A stretch of DNA of 64,000 nucleotides from Larkinella soli (GTDB lineage: Bacteria; Bacteroidota; Bacteroidia; Cytophagales; Spirosomataceae): NCBI RefSeq assembly GCF_003703975.1, contig NZ_QTJY01000021.1, positions 33,381 to 97,380 on the forward strand, in the 5' to 3' direction. How positions within the stretch are numbered: position 1 is the first letter of the stretch; each line of letters opens with the position of its first letter. A program made the position numbers and the translations under genes. Of this stretch, positions 7,392-16,069 are shown piece after piece. The notes under the pieces are model-generated. The model was not told the DNA's origin and made no database searches. It saw nothing but the letters and a program-made list of their open reading frames with translations.

Positions 7392-9731
7392 TTGCCAGTG
7401 TTGCTTTCGGATTTGAAATTTTTCCTGTTGCTTCTGTTTTGTTTTTTCTGTACTACCCTTCCGGCTGTTTCGCAACAAGTCGGTGACCTGACCGATGAAC
7501 AGGTTCGCCAGTTCGTCCGGCAGGCGGCCGGCAGTGGGTTGAGTGAAAGTCAGATCGAACAGCTTGCTCTCGCACGCGGCTTTACGGCCGCCGATATAAC
7601 CAGGATGCGGGAGCGGATCGCCGAACTCAACAGCCCCGCCCGGCCCCCATCCGGCCCGCCGGTTCAGACCGGCAGGGAACAAGGGAATCAAGCTGAATTG
7701 AGCGTAAGGCCGGCTCCGGAAAAGTCAGAGGCCGTTGAATCGGAATTGCCCATCTTCGGAGCTTCTCTGTTTTCCAACCCGAGTCTCACTTTTGAACCCA
7801 ACCTGCGAATTCCGACCCCCCGCAATTACCAGATTGGGCCGGAGGACGAACTCATCGTCGACGTATATGGGAATGCGCAACAGAACTATCGGGTGAAAGT
7901 CAGCCCCGAGGGCGCCATCCGGCTGGAAAATCTGAGCCCCATTTATGTGAACGGGCTGACCGTCGAGCAGGCCGAACAGCGCATCATCAGCCGGTTGCAG
8001 CAGTTGTACGCCGGTTTGAATACCCGGTCCGGCGGAGTTTATGCCACCGTCACTCTGGGCAGCATCCGAAGCATCAAAGTCACGCTGATCGGTCAGGTCC
8101 TGCGTCCGGGAACCTACACGCTTTCTTCGCTGGCGACCGTTTTTAACGCGCTTTACGCGGCCGGCGGGCCCCACCCGGGCCGGGGATCGTTCCGGGATAT
8201 CCGGGTATACCGAAATAACCAACTGATCCGCACGCTGGATATGTACGATTTCCTGCTGCGGGCCGACCAGAAGGACAACATTCGCCTTCAGGATCAGGAC
8301 GTGCTGTTTGTCAATCACTACCAGACCCGCATCGAGCTGGCAGGGGAAGTGAAGCAACCCGCCGTTTATGAAGTGCAGAAAGGAGAGCCGCTGAAGCAGG
8401 TGCTGGCTTTCGCGGGCGGCTTCACCGACAAGGCCTACACTTCCTCCATCACGCTGCGCCGTCAAACGCCCCGCGAACTGGAGGTCCTGACCGTAGCGGC
8501 CGCCGAAATCGCCGGGTTTATGCCCCAAAAGGGAGACCGATACACGGTTGGTGCCATTCTCGACCGGTACGAGAACCGGGTAACGATTCAGGGAGCGGTA
8601 TTCCGACCTGGAATCTTTGCCCTGGAAAAAAACCGTACCCTCAGCCAGCTGATCAAATCCGCCGAAGGGCTGAGAGAGGACGCTTTTCTGAACCGGGCCA
8701 CCCTGCGCCGGCTTCGCGATAACCTGGATCCCGAACTGGTGGCCGTCGATCTTGGCCGTCTCATGCGTGGGCAGGCGCCCGATATTTCGCTGCAACGGGA
8801 GGACGTTCTCACTATTGCTTCGTATGGGGATCTGCGCGGGCAACGGAAGGTACATATCGAGGGCGCCGTCAACCGGCCCGGAACCTACGATTTCGTCGAC
8901 AGCCTCAGCATCGCCAACCTGATTGTTCTGGCCGGCGGCTTTACCGACGGGGCCCTGGCCTCCCGGATCGAAATTGCGCGTCGTGTCCGGAGCGATACGG
9001 CCGACCTGCCCCGCAGCCAGAACGTCCGCCTGTTCCAGTTTGAATTGAATGATCAGTTAAGACTGACCGAAGCGGAGGCCCGCTTTTCGCTTCAGCCGTT
9101 TGACCAGGTCTATGTCCGAACTTCGCCCCGCTACGAACCACAAAAAAGAGTGATCATCTCGGGCGAAGTGCGTTACCCGGGCAGCTATCCCATCCGGGAT
9201 AAACTCGAACGCATCACCGATCTGATTGCCCGTGCCGGAGGCCTTCGTCCGGAAGCTTACCTGAAAGCCACCCGGTTTATGCGCCGGGGCGAACTGATTT
9301 CGGTCGATATTAAAGAAATCCTCGCCCGGCCTTCCGACACCGGGAATCTGCTTCTCCTTCCCAACGATTCGATTCATATTCCGCGCCAGGTAGAGCTGGT
9401 TCGGGTGAAAGGAGAGGTGCTCAACGCGTCGGTCGTCGACTATAATCCGGTCAAAACCGTGAAATCCTATCTGAATGAAGCGGGCGGATTTACGACCAAA
9501 GCGATGCGACGAAAGCTTTATGTGGTTTACGCGAACGGCAAAGTTCAGCGGACAAAAAGCTTCCTGGGCCTCCGGTTCTATCCCGATGCCGAGCCGGGGA
9601 TGGAAGTCATCGCGCCGGCCAGGGTTCCCCGGGGAGACAGCAAACTGACGCCGGCCGAACGGGTAGCCGTTGCAACGGGCCTTACCTCTCTGGCGGCCGT
9701 CGTCCTTACCGTGGTCCGATTGTTCCAATGA
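7392..9731 (+). CDS. SLBB-domain polysaccharide export protein (Wza-like)
   Basis: This 779-aa periplasmic/outer-membrane protein opens the polysaccharide operon. The frame begins with TTG at 7392 (GTG 7398 and TTG 7401 are alternatives), each leading into a signal peptide ending LPAVSQQ. An N-terminal helical/proline-rich stretch (about 30-125) precedes a Poly_export domain (about 147-230, YQIGPEDELIVDVYG). About six SLBB units follow, each with a G-V/A-(x)-RPG-type core (VTLIGQVLRPGTYTL, VTIQGAVFRPGIFAL, VHIEGAVNRPGTYDF). A single C-terminal hydrophobic helix ends the protein. It should form the outer export channel for the polymer. It is much longer than E. coli Wza (about 380 aa), as is common in this phylum. 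Confidence 0.92.
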   Translation: MPVLLSDLKFFLLLLFCFFCTTLPAVSQQVGDLTDEQVRQFVRQAAGSGLSESQIEQLALARGFTAADITRMRERIAELNSPARPPSGPPVQTGREQGNQAELSVRPAPEKSEAVESELPIFGASLFSNPSLTFEPNLRIPTPRNYQIGPEDELIVDVYGNAQQNYRVKVSPEGAIRLENLSPIYVNGLTVEQAEQRIISRLQQLYAGLNTRSGGVYATVTLGSIRSIKVTLIGQVLRPGTYTLSSLATVFNALYAAGGPHPGRGSFRDIRVYRNNQLIRTLDMYDFLLRADQKDNIRLQDQDVLFVNHYQTRIELAGEVKQPAVYEVQKGEPLKQVLAFAGGFTDKAYTSSITLRRQTPRELEVLTVAAAEIAGFMPQKGDRYTVGAILDRYENRVTIQGAVFRPGIFALEKNRTLSQLIKSAEGLREDAFLNRATLRRLRDNLDPELVAVDLGRLMRGQAPDISLQREDVLTIASYGDLRGQRKVHIEGAVNRPGTYDFVDSLSIANLIVLAGGFTDGALASRIEIARRVRSDTADLPRSQNVRLFQFELNDQLRLTEAEARFSLQPFDQVYVRTSPRYEPQKRVIISGEVRYPGSYPIRDKLERITDLIARAGGLRPEAYLKATRFMRRGELISVDIKEILARPSDTGNLLLLPNDSIHIPRQVELVRVKGEVLNASVVDYNPVKTVKSYLNEAGGFTTKAMRRKLYVVYANGKVQRTKSFLGLRFYPDAEPGMEVIAPARVPRGDSKLTPAERVAVATGLTSLAAVVLTVVRLFQ

Positions 9732-10849
9732 AAGCCGCTCCGATGACGACAGAAGCAAAAGTGGCCGAGCCCGCACCCGGCAGAGACGGCTGGGTTAGCC
9801 TGACTCCGGAAAAGGCCGTCCGGCTCTTATGGCATTGCCGGAGAACGCTGGCGGTATTTACGCTGTTTTTTTCGGGAGTGGGAGTTGTGCTGGCGGTGCT
9901 GACCGCCCCCGAGTATGTTTCCGAAGCGCGAATCATGCCGGAGATGCATCCGGGAGCCGGTGATACCTTTCGCAAGTTAGCCTCGGCGGCCGGTTTCGCC
10001 GGGCTCAATCTAAGCGATATCGAGGAAGTTGAAGCCGTTCGTCCGGACCTGTACCCCAACATTCTTCAGAGTTCTCCTTTTATTCTTTATTTACTGGAGC
10101 GACCGGTATTGACCGGTGCCGGAACCCGGAAAACCGTTTCCGAAATGCTGAGAGCGGTATCCTGGAAGGCTCGTTTTTTTCCGGAAGCTCAACTGCCTCT
10201 TCCGCCGGCTGCCGACGGGGCCGGTCCGATCAAATTAACCGAAGACCAGCAGGATCTTCTTGAAGAAGCTCAGAAACGGATCTCGGCCCGCATGGATACA
10301 CGGTCGGGCGTTATTACCATTGCCGCCAGGGTGCCCGACGCGGTGGCCGTCGCTTCCGTCGCCCAACTGGCCATGGACTATCTGACCCGGTATGTTACCG
10401 GCTACCGGACCGAAAAGGCCCGCAAAGATCTGGCGTTTTATGGTTCCCGGCTCAATGAAGCCAGACGACGCTTTCAGGCGGCCCAGTATCGGGTGTTTCA
10501 ATACAATGATCAGCATAAAAACATGATCGTTCAGGCGGCCACTCTGGAGAAGAAGCGGCTCGATGCCGAACTGGTGATCGCCGAGTCGGTGTATTCGGAA
10601 CTGGCCCGGCAGCATGAACAGGCCCGGATCAAGGTGCAGGAACGGACCCCCGTTTTCAAGGTACTCGAACCGCCGAAGATTCCTCTGAAACGGGAATCTC
10701 CCAAAAGGATGTTGATGGTATTGACTTATTCTTTCGTCGGTTTCGTTATTGGCAGTATATATTTGCTCATAACCGGGCCGGATGTGCTCGGCCATCTCCG
10801 GCGACGCATTCGTTTCATTACTCAGGAAGGGCCGGAGCGGAAGGATTGA
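9728..10849 (+). CDS. Wzz/GumC-type polysaccharide chain-length protein
   Basis: This 373-aa inner membrane protein overlaps the upstream gene by ATGA. It has a Wzz topology: a first membrane helix (about 38-58), a long periplasmic region with coiled-coil helices (about 190-300, KDLAFYGSRLNEARRRFQAAQ), and a second membrane helix (about 325-345). A PxxPxxP-like segment (PPKIPLKRESPKR) lies just before TM2. There is no C-terminal BY-kinase domain, so length control is of the Wzz type and not the Wzc type. It probably pairs with the upstream SLBB protein and the downstream Wzy. Confidence 0.88.
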   Translation: MKAAPMTTEAKVAEPAPGRDGWVSLTPEKAVRLLWHCRRTLAVFTLFFSGVGVVLAVLTAPEYVSEARIMPEMHPGAGDTFRKLASAAGFAGLNLSDIEEVEAVRPDLYPNILQSSPFILYLLERPVLTGAGTRKTVSEMLRAVSWKARFFPEAQLPLPPAADGAGPIKLTEDQQDLLEEAQKRISARMDTRSGVITIAARVPDAVAVASVAQLAMDYLTRYVTGYRTEKARKDLAFYGSRLNEARRRFQAAQYRVFQYNDQHKNMIVQAATLEKKRLDAELVIAESVYSELARQHEQARIKVQERTPVFKVLEPPKIPLKRESPKRMLMVLTYSFVGFVIGSIYLLITGPDVLGHLRRRIRFITQEGPERKD

Positions 10850-10876
10850 TACGGTTTGTTGTAAAGATAATTAATT

Positions 10877-12169
10877 GTGTACCAGGAATTAAAGCAGAAA
10901 CGAAAACAGATCGCCGTGATCGGCCTCGGTTACGTGGGGCTTCCGATTGCGCTGGAGTTTGCCCGGCAGTTCAAAGTGATCGGCTTCGACATCAACCCGG
11001 ACCGGGTGGCCATGATGCAGCGCGGGGAAGACCCCTCACGCGAGATCGGACCGGCGGATTTTGAAGGTAAAGACATCCGTTTTACGGCCGATCCCGAGGT
11101 GCTGCGGCAGGCGCATTTCTTCGTGGTGGCGGTTCCGACGCCGGTCGATGATTATAAGGTGCCGGATCTGAAGCCGCTCCAGCGAGCCTCTGAAGCGGTC
11201 GGAAAAGTGCTCAAGCGGGGCGACTATGTGATTTACGAATCGACGGTGTATCCCGGTTGTACGGAGGAAGACTGCCTGCCCATCCTGGAGCAGTTCTCCG
11301 GCCTGAAGCTGGGTGCCGATTTCCGGATCGGCTATTCACCGGAGCGGATCAATCCGGGCGACAGGGAACGGACCCTGCCCAATATCCTTAAGATCGTTTC
11401 AGGAAGTGACGCCGAGGCCCTGGAGGAGATTGCGGCCGTATACGGAAGCATCATCCGGGCGGGAATTTACAAGGCTCCGACCATCAAGGTGGCCGAGGCC
11501 GCCAAAGTGATCGAGAATACCCAGCGAGATCTGAACATCTCCCTGATGAATGAATTATCTATCATCTTCGATAAGATGAGTATCGACACGCAGGAGGTGA
11601 TCAAGGCCGCCGGGACGAAGTGGAACTTCCTGAAGTTCACGCCCGGGCTGGTCGGCGGACACTGCATTGGGGTCGATCCCTACTACCTGCTTTACAAATC
11701 CCGTCAGCTGGGGTATGACCCCCAGGTGATTCACAGCGGCCGCCGGATCAACGACGGTATGCCGGCCTACATCGCCACGAAGCTGGTGCAGATGCTGATC
11801 AAGCGGGGCAAAGCCCCGCAGCAGACGAAAGTGCTGATCATGGGAATCACCTTTAAGGAAAACGTCGCCGACATCCGGAATTCCAAGGTCGCCGACCTGG
11901 TGCGGGAGCTGATGAAATATTCCGTCAACGTCCATATCGTCGATGCCCAGGCGTCACCGAACGAGGTGGCGCATGAGTATAACCTGACTCTGATGGACTC
12001 ACCCTCGAACCAATATGATGCGGTAGTGGTGGCCGTCGGACACGACGAATACCGGCAACTGGATATTGCGTATTTCCGCTCCATCATGAACAGTCAGCCA
12101 ATCCTTCTGGACCTGAAAGGCCTCTATGCAACCGGAGATCTGGACGGGATGGAATACTGGCGGATGTAA
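10877..12169 (+). CDS. UDP-N-acetylhexosamine 6-dehydrogenase (TviB/WbpO/CapL family)
   Basis: This enzyme oxidises a UDP-sugar at C6 to the uronic acid with two NAD molecules. The 430-aa protein starts with GTG. It has the N-terminal NAD fold (VIGLGYVGLPIALEF, 14-28), VPTPVD (86-91), ESTVYPGCTEE (121-131), the central AEAAKVIEN lysine (K210), and the catalytic cysteine in GGHCIGVDPYYL (C263). The sequence resembles the TviB/WbpO branch, which acts on UDP-GlcNAc or UDP-GalNAc and not UDP-glucose. The substrate is inferred. It should supply a uronic acid building block for the polymer, which fits the lyase encoded downstream. Confidence 0.9.
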   Translation: MYQELKQKRKQIAVIGLGYVGLPIALEFARQFKVIGFDINPDRVAMMQRGEDPSREIGPADFEGKDIRFTADPEVLRQAHFFVVAVPTPVDDYKVPDLKPLQRASEAVGKVLKRGDYVIYESTVYPGCTEEDCLPILEQFSGLKLGADFRIGYSPERINPGDRERTLPNILKIVSGSDAEALEEIAAVYGSIIRAGIYKAPTIKVAEAAKVIENTQRDLNISLMNELSIIFDKMSIDTQEVIKAAGTKWNFLKFTPGLVGGHCIGVDPYYLLYKSRQLGYDPQVIHSGRRINDGMPAYIATKLVQMLIKRGKAPQQTKVLIMGITFKENVADIRNSKVADLVRELMKYSVNVHIVDAQASPNEVAHEYNLTLMDSPSNQYDAVVVAVGHDEYRQLDIAYFRSIMNSQPILLDLKGLYATGDLDGMEYWRM

Positions 12170-12352
12170 TTTATTCCTCCTTAGGATGAAAGAAGTGACC
12201 GGTAGGGTGACTTTTTGACACCACTGTCGTCTATGTAAAGGGAAAGACTACAGTAGGCAGTTTCTTCAGGCTCATGACTTTTGTATCGCCATCATTCCAT
12301 GAAATCAGGCCTAGAGAGATAGTGGCTCCAGATTTTCATTCGCTTAGTTATC
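12170..12352 (+). other. Intergenic gap at the edge of the A/T-richer cassette
   Basis: This stretch of 183 bases holds no supported gene. Base composition changes here from the GC-rich dehydrogenase gene to the A/T-richer flippase gene. No repeat, IS end or clear promoter was recognised. A weak TGACTTTTG lies near 12273. Confidence 0.5.
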
Positions 12353-13711
12353 TTGAAAAAAAGAATCGTCAAAATAATGTCCGTCAATCTGTTTCAGGTG
12401 ACAGGAACGGCTCTTATTCAGTTTATTTCCGTGCCCATATTTATCACTTACTGGGGTAAATCTGATTATGGAGAATGGTTGATTCTGTTTAGCTGCAGCA
12501 CGCTCTTTCAAATGAGCGATTTCGGCATCAACTCGGCTGTTGATAACCAGATGGCTCTTTATGGAGTGCGGCAGGATTACCAGCAGGCACTAAAAGTGTA
12601 TTTCCAGGGCAGGCTATTGGTTCTGCTGATGGGAGCGATGCTGCTGGCGTTGCTCTTGGCATCGTTGTTTCTGATTGATTACCGATCACAACTCCATATC
12701 ACGGAGATGGATAAGAAGACGGTCGCTCTCATTTCGATTTTGCTGTCTTTTCATGCACTGCTGGTTGTGCAGCAGGAACTACTTAGCAGTATTTACAGGG
12801 CGGCTCAAGAATACACGATTGGTCGGGTGTGGATTATCCGGACCAGACTGGTAGAATTTTTTGTAGTGGTCCTGGCGGTAATGTTCGGAGCGTCTTGCTT
12901 TGTTGTGGCTTTCCTGTATCCCGTTGTTCGGCTCGTATTCTGGGTTGCTATGCTCCGGGCGTGTTACCAAAAGTATCCCTGGTTTCGGCAGAAAGGCATG
13001 TACAGCGTCGATTATCTGCTGATTAAACGGTTGTTAAAGCCGTCGTTCAGCTTTCTTATTATGTCGTTGGGACATGCCGTGATGTTGCAGGGCACCCTAT
13101 TGTTGGCAGGCCACTTTTTTTCGCCCGCAACGGTAGTCGTTTTTTCGACGGTTCGCCTGTTCAGTAGCCTGATCCGGCAGGGCATCTCCGTCGTCAGTCG
13201 TACGGTTTGGATCGAGTTGTCACCGGCCCTTGAACAGCACAACTATTTGCTGGCCCGCCGACTTCACCAACGAGCCAGCCAGATTAATCTGTGTCTTGCC
13301 TTTGGAGCAGCCTTTATCTTCCAACTGGTTGGAGAACATGCGATTGCATGGTGGACTCTGGGCGAGGTGTCGATAGACCAGCCTTTCTTCGGCTTCATGC
13401 TGCTGGCTACTGTTACCTACACGGTCTGGGCGACCAGCCTCACAGTTCCCATGTCGGTCAACCGACACCGGAAGGAATCTTTGTGGTTTGTCGGTTCGAG
13501 TATTTTAGGCCTTTTCTGTGCTGTCTTGCTCATCCCTGCCATCGGTTTACCGGCTTTACCTCTTGGGTTGTTGCTAACTGACGGCTGTATGATCGGGGTA
13601 GTGTTCGGCTCATGTGTCACCATTCTTCAGCATAAAGATAGAAAGGAGCTGTTCTCCGGTTTGATTGATTTTGAGTGGTTGAAAGACAAAATGATAGTTG
13701 CCCGATCATGA
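12353..13711 (+). CDS. Wzx-type polysaccharide flippase
   Basis: This 452-aa integral membrane protein has about 12-14 hydrophobic helices along its whole length and the polysaccharide_synt/MATE fold pattern (N-terminal GTALIQFISVPIFITYWG, then SDYGEWLILFS). It would flip undecaprenyl-linked repeat units to the periplasm for Wzy. The frame opens at TTG 12353; ATG at 12377 is a plausible alternative and gives MSVNLFQVTG. Its stop overlaps the next gene by ATGA. Codons are A/T-richer than in the flanking genes, consistent with exchange of the serotype-specific core. Confidence 0.88.
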   Translation: MKKRIVKIMSVNLFQVTGTALIQFISVPIFITYWGKSDYGEWLILFSCSTLFQMSDFGINSAVDNQMALYGVRQDYQQALKVYFQGRLLVLLMGAMLLALLLASLFLIDYRSQLHITEMDKKTVALISILLSFHALLVVQQELLSSIYRAAQEYTIGRVWIIRTRLVEFFVVVLAVMFGASCFVVAFLYPVVRLVFWVAMLRACYQKYPWFRQKGMYSVDYLLIKRLLKPSFSFLIMSLGHAVMLQGTLLLAGHFFSPATVVVFSTVRLFSSLIRQGISVVSRTVWIELSPALEQHNYLLARRLHQRASQINLCLAFGAAFIFQLVGEHAIAWWTLGEVSIDQPFFGFMLLATVTYTVWATSLTVPMSVNRHRKESLWFVGSSILGLFCAVLLIPAIGLPALPLGLLLTDGCMIGVVFGSCVTILQHKDRKELFSGLIDFEWLKDKMIVARS

Positions 13712-14430
13712 CGGATAGGAAAATAGCCGTTGCTCAGTTAGGTGCCCGAATGCATTATGCGGTTCCGCGGATTCTTCACGAAAATGGGCTGTTACAGACC
13801 TTGTACACCGATTTCTACAGCCGAAAATATCCATTTGCTCTATTACAAAAAGCGCCTTTTTTTTCTACCGTCAAACGTTTAAATACCCGACATCATCCTG
13901 GTTTACCGGCTGGCAGAGTGTGTCATTTTCCGCCTTTCGGTCTGAGGTATTCCCTCGGGCGAAGTCGTTGCCTGACCTCAGAAGATCGCATCCGCCGGCA
14001 CCTTGAGGGGGGACTCGAATTTTCGAGGCTGGTACTGAAACAAATCCGGAAAAATTTACCAGATGTGGTTTATACTTTCAACTCCGCAGCGCTTGAAATC
14101 ATGGAGTTTGCCAAAGCCAATGGCATTTTTATTGTGCATGAGCAAACAATATGCTTGCACTATATTGAGAAGCAATTGCTAAAAATTGAAAAGGAAAAGT
14201 TTCCTGAATGGGCTATAAATCAAGAATTTACGTTGAATTCAAATAGGTATGCAGATCGGGAACGCAACGAATTTCTGCTCGCCGACAGGGTGGTTTGTGG
14301 ATCGGAATTTGTGAAAGGAGGACTTATCGCGCAATCGGTCGGTGAGGAAAAGGTACAGGTAATCCCGTATGGCGTCGCGCAGGGTCCGTTGGGCTCGCAT
14401 CCTGTTCAAAAAAAAGCAGAGGGCAACTGA
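13708..14430 (+). CDS. GT4 glycosyltransferase, N-terminal half (split at an A8 tract)
   Basis: This frame starts at the ATG overlapping the wzx stop and gives about 240 aa. It contains an N-terminal Rossmann-like GT-B domain (AVAQLGARMHYAVPRILHEN, later DVVYTFNSAALEIM and DRVVCGSEFVKGGL) and the domain linker QVIPYGVA. It ends HPVQKKAEGN directly after an A8 run. The nucleotide-sugar-binding C-terminal half continues in the -1 frame (14433-14933). The two halves together make a normal GT4 enzyme of about 410 aa. It is either a frameshift mutation, an assembly error of one A, or expressed through slippage on the A tract. Confidence 0.85.
   Translation: MTDRKIAVAQLGARMHYAVPRILHENGLLQTLYTDFYSRKYPFALLQKAPFFSTVKRLNTRHHPGLPAGRVCHFPPFGLRYSLGRSRCLTSEDRIRRHLEGGLEFSRLVLKQIRKNLPDVVYTFNSAALEIMEFAKANGIFIVHEQTICLHYIEKQLLKIEKEKFPEWAINQEFTLNSNRYADRERNEFLLADRVVCGSEFVKGGLIAQSVGEEKVQVIPYGVAQGPLGSHPVQKKAEGN
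14408..14415 (+). promoter_or_regulatory. A8 slippery tract joining the two glycosyltransferase frames
   Basis: Zero-frame codons are CAA AAA AAA GCA, so an A AAA AAA heptamer sits in the correct phase for -1 slippage. After a -1 shift the reading continues SRGQLNVLTVGEVGLRKGS, a natural GT4 linker. The next in-frame stop for the unshifted frame is TGA at 14428-14430. The tract could work through ribosomal frameshifting, transcriptional slippage or replication slippage (phase variation). Confidence 0.5.
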
Positions 14431-14432
14431 AC

Positions 14433-14933
14433 GTGCTGACGGTTGGCGAAGTTGGGCTTCGGAAAGGGAGTCCCTACGTCATGAAGGCCTCCGCGCAACT
14501 CAAAGGATTCGCCAATTTCCGAATGGTCGGTGATTACAGTCGGGTACCACGAACGGTGTTGGGCGGATTAGCCAAAAATATAGAACTAATCGGGAGCGTC
14601 AGGCGCGACCGGATGCACGAACATTACCGCTGGGCGGACGTATTTCTGCTGCCCTCAGTGTGCGAAGGCTCAGCCACGGTTACGTACGAAGCCATGCAGC
14701 ACGGACTTCCGCTGATCGTTACGCCAAATACAGGATCAGTGATCGAGCACGGGCAGGAGGGATTGATCGTGCCGGTGGGAGAACAGGAATCAGTGGTGCA
14801 GGCCATCGAACAGTTGGGAAAGGAGGCCGACACAAGAGATGGAATGGCAGAAGCGGCCCTGTTAAAAGCTAAATATGCCAGTTATGAAGCTTATTCCCAA
14901 CGCCTTATTAATTTCTTTAACAGCCTGCCATGA
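14433..14933 (+). CDS. GT4 glycosyltransferase, C-terminal half (split)
   Basis: This 166-aa frame opens with GTG two bases after the stop of the N-terminal half, but it looks like the second half of that protein. It holds the Glycos_transf_1 domain: VLTVGEVGLRKGSPYVM at the domain start, the HYRWADVFLLPSVCEGSATVTYEAMQ region with the EX7E-like acid pair, and GLPLIVTPNTGS. A domain of this kind alone is not expected to be active. It ends with an ATGA overlap into the next glycosyltransferase gene. Independent translation from the GTG by coupling is possible but less likely than a fused product. Confidence 0.82.
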   Translation: MLTVGEVGLRKGSPYVMKASAQLKGFANFRMVGDYSRVPRTVLGGLAKNIELIGSVRRDRMHEHYRWADVFLLPSVCEGSATVTYEAMQHGLPLIVTPNTGSVIEHGQEGLIVPVGEQESVVQAIEQLGKEADTRDGMAEAALLKAKYASYEAYSQRLINFFNSLP

Positions 14934-16069
14934 AGCCGAGGTTAAGCTTTTACACTAACATCCCGACACCCTACCAGCTGGATTTCTGCCAGGCGTTAGC
15001 CGAACGGTTCGAACTGAATGTTGTCTTTTATGCTCAAACCGAAAAAGGACGGCAATGGAAATTCAAAACCAATCTCGACTTATATAATGTGATCGTACTC
15101 AGGAATTCATGGATAGCTGACTGGTTCCAGATGCGGGTGAAAGACTTTCATTTCAGCTGGCAGCTATTCAGCATCGTGCGTAATGATCGGAGTGATTACA
15201 TCATCGTGGGAGGTGCGTATTGGATTCCGAATTCCTTAATTGTTATGATTTATGCCTGGCTACTGGGAAAGCCTGTTGCATTTTTCGGGGAGCGGATTTC
15301 ATCGCGAGCCACTGGTTGGCGCAAAATAATGAAATTATTGGCTTTACAACCCCTTCATATTTGTTGCCGAAGGATATTTGCTATCGGGCAGGAGGCTGCC
15401 CAAACCTATCAGGCTTTTGGCGTTCAGCTTCCAATTACAAATATACCTTACAACCTCGACGGCAAAAAGTTTCGGGCAGTAACCAGCCGGTTGCTTCGCA
15501 TTCTGCAATCCCAATATCGATGTGACGATACGCTGATCTTTCTCAGTTCTGGAGCGCTGATTCATCGCAAAGGCATGGATACGCTCGTTCGGGCTTTTCG
15601 GCTTCTGGATACGGAGCAATATCCCAACGTCCGTTTACTGATCCTTGGCGAAGGCCCACAACGTTCAGAACTGGAAAGATACACGGAAAAAGATTCCAGA
15701 ATTGAACTATTGGGGTTCCGCCAGGCCGAGGAACTTCCGGCTTACTTCAATCTGGCCGACGTCTTCATTTTTGCGTCTCGTTACGACGGATGGGGAGTCG
15801 TTATCAACGAAGCAATCGCGGCCAGTTTACCCATTATCTGCACTGAAACGGTAGGAGCCGCGCAGGAATGGATCATCAATGGCGTCAATGGCATCCTTTG
15901 TCCTCCCAATCATGAACTGGCCTTATATGATGCGATGAAGAGGCTTATTCATTCAGCTGAAATCCGCCGGAAAATGGGTTCGTACAATGCCGCTCTGGCT
16001 TTGAAAACCGACTCCCGGTCGTACGCCAACCTCCTATTTGATGTAGTTAGTGAAGATCTTACGATATGA
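14930..16069 (+). CDS. GT4-family glycosyltransferase
   Basis: This 379-aa GT-B enzyme has no signal sequence. The N-terminal acceptor domain contains FYTNIPTPYQLDFCQALAER (about 6-25). The C-terminal donor domain has LSSGALIHRKGMDTLVRAF (about 203-221), ILGEGPQRSELE and the ADVFIFASRYDGWGVVINEA segment with the catalytic acid pair. This last motif resembles transferases that add a sugar to lipid-linked oligosaccharides. It is expected to act on the cytoplasmic side of the inner membrane, adding one residue of the repeat unit. The sugar is unknown. ATGA overlaps on both sides indicate translational coupling. Confidence 0.9.
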   Translation: MKPRLSFYTNIPTPYQLDFCQALAERFELNVVFYAQTEKGRQWKFKTNLDLYNVIVLRNSWIADWFQMRVKDFHFSWQLFSIVRNDRSDYIIVGGAYWIPNSLIVMIYAWLLGKPVAFFGERISSRATGWRKIMKLLALQPLHICCRRIFAIGQEAAQTYQAFGVQLPITNIPYNLDGKKFRAVTSRLLRILQSQYRCDDTLIFLSSGALIHRKGMDTLVRAFRLLDTEQYPNVRLLILGEGPQRSELERYTEKDSRIELLGFRQAEELPAYFNLADVFIFASRYDGWGVVINEAIAASLPIICTETVGAAQEWIINGVNGILCPPNHELALYDAMKRLIHSAEIRRKMGSYNAALALKTDSRSYANLLFDVVSEDLTI

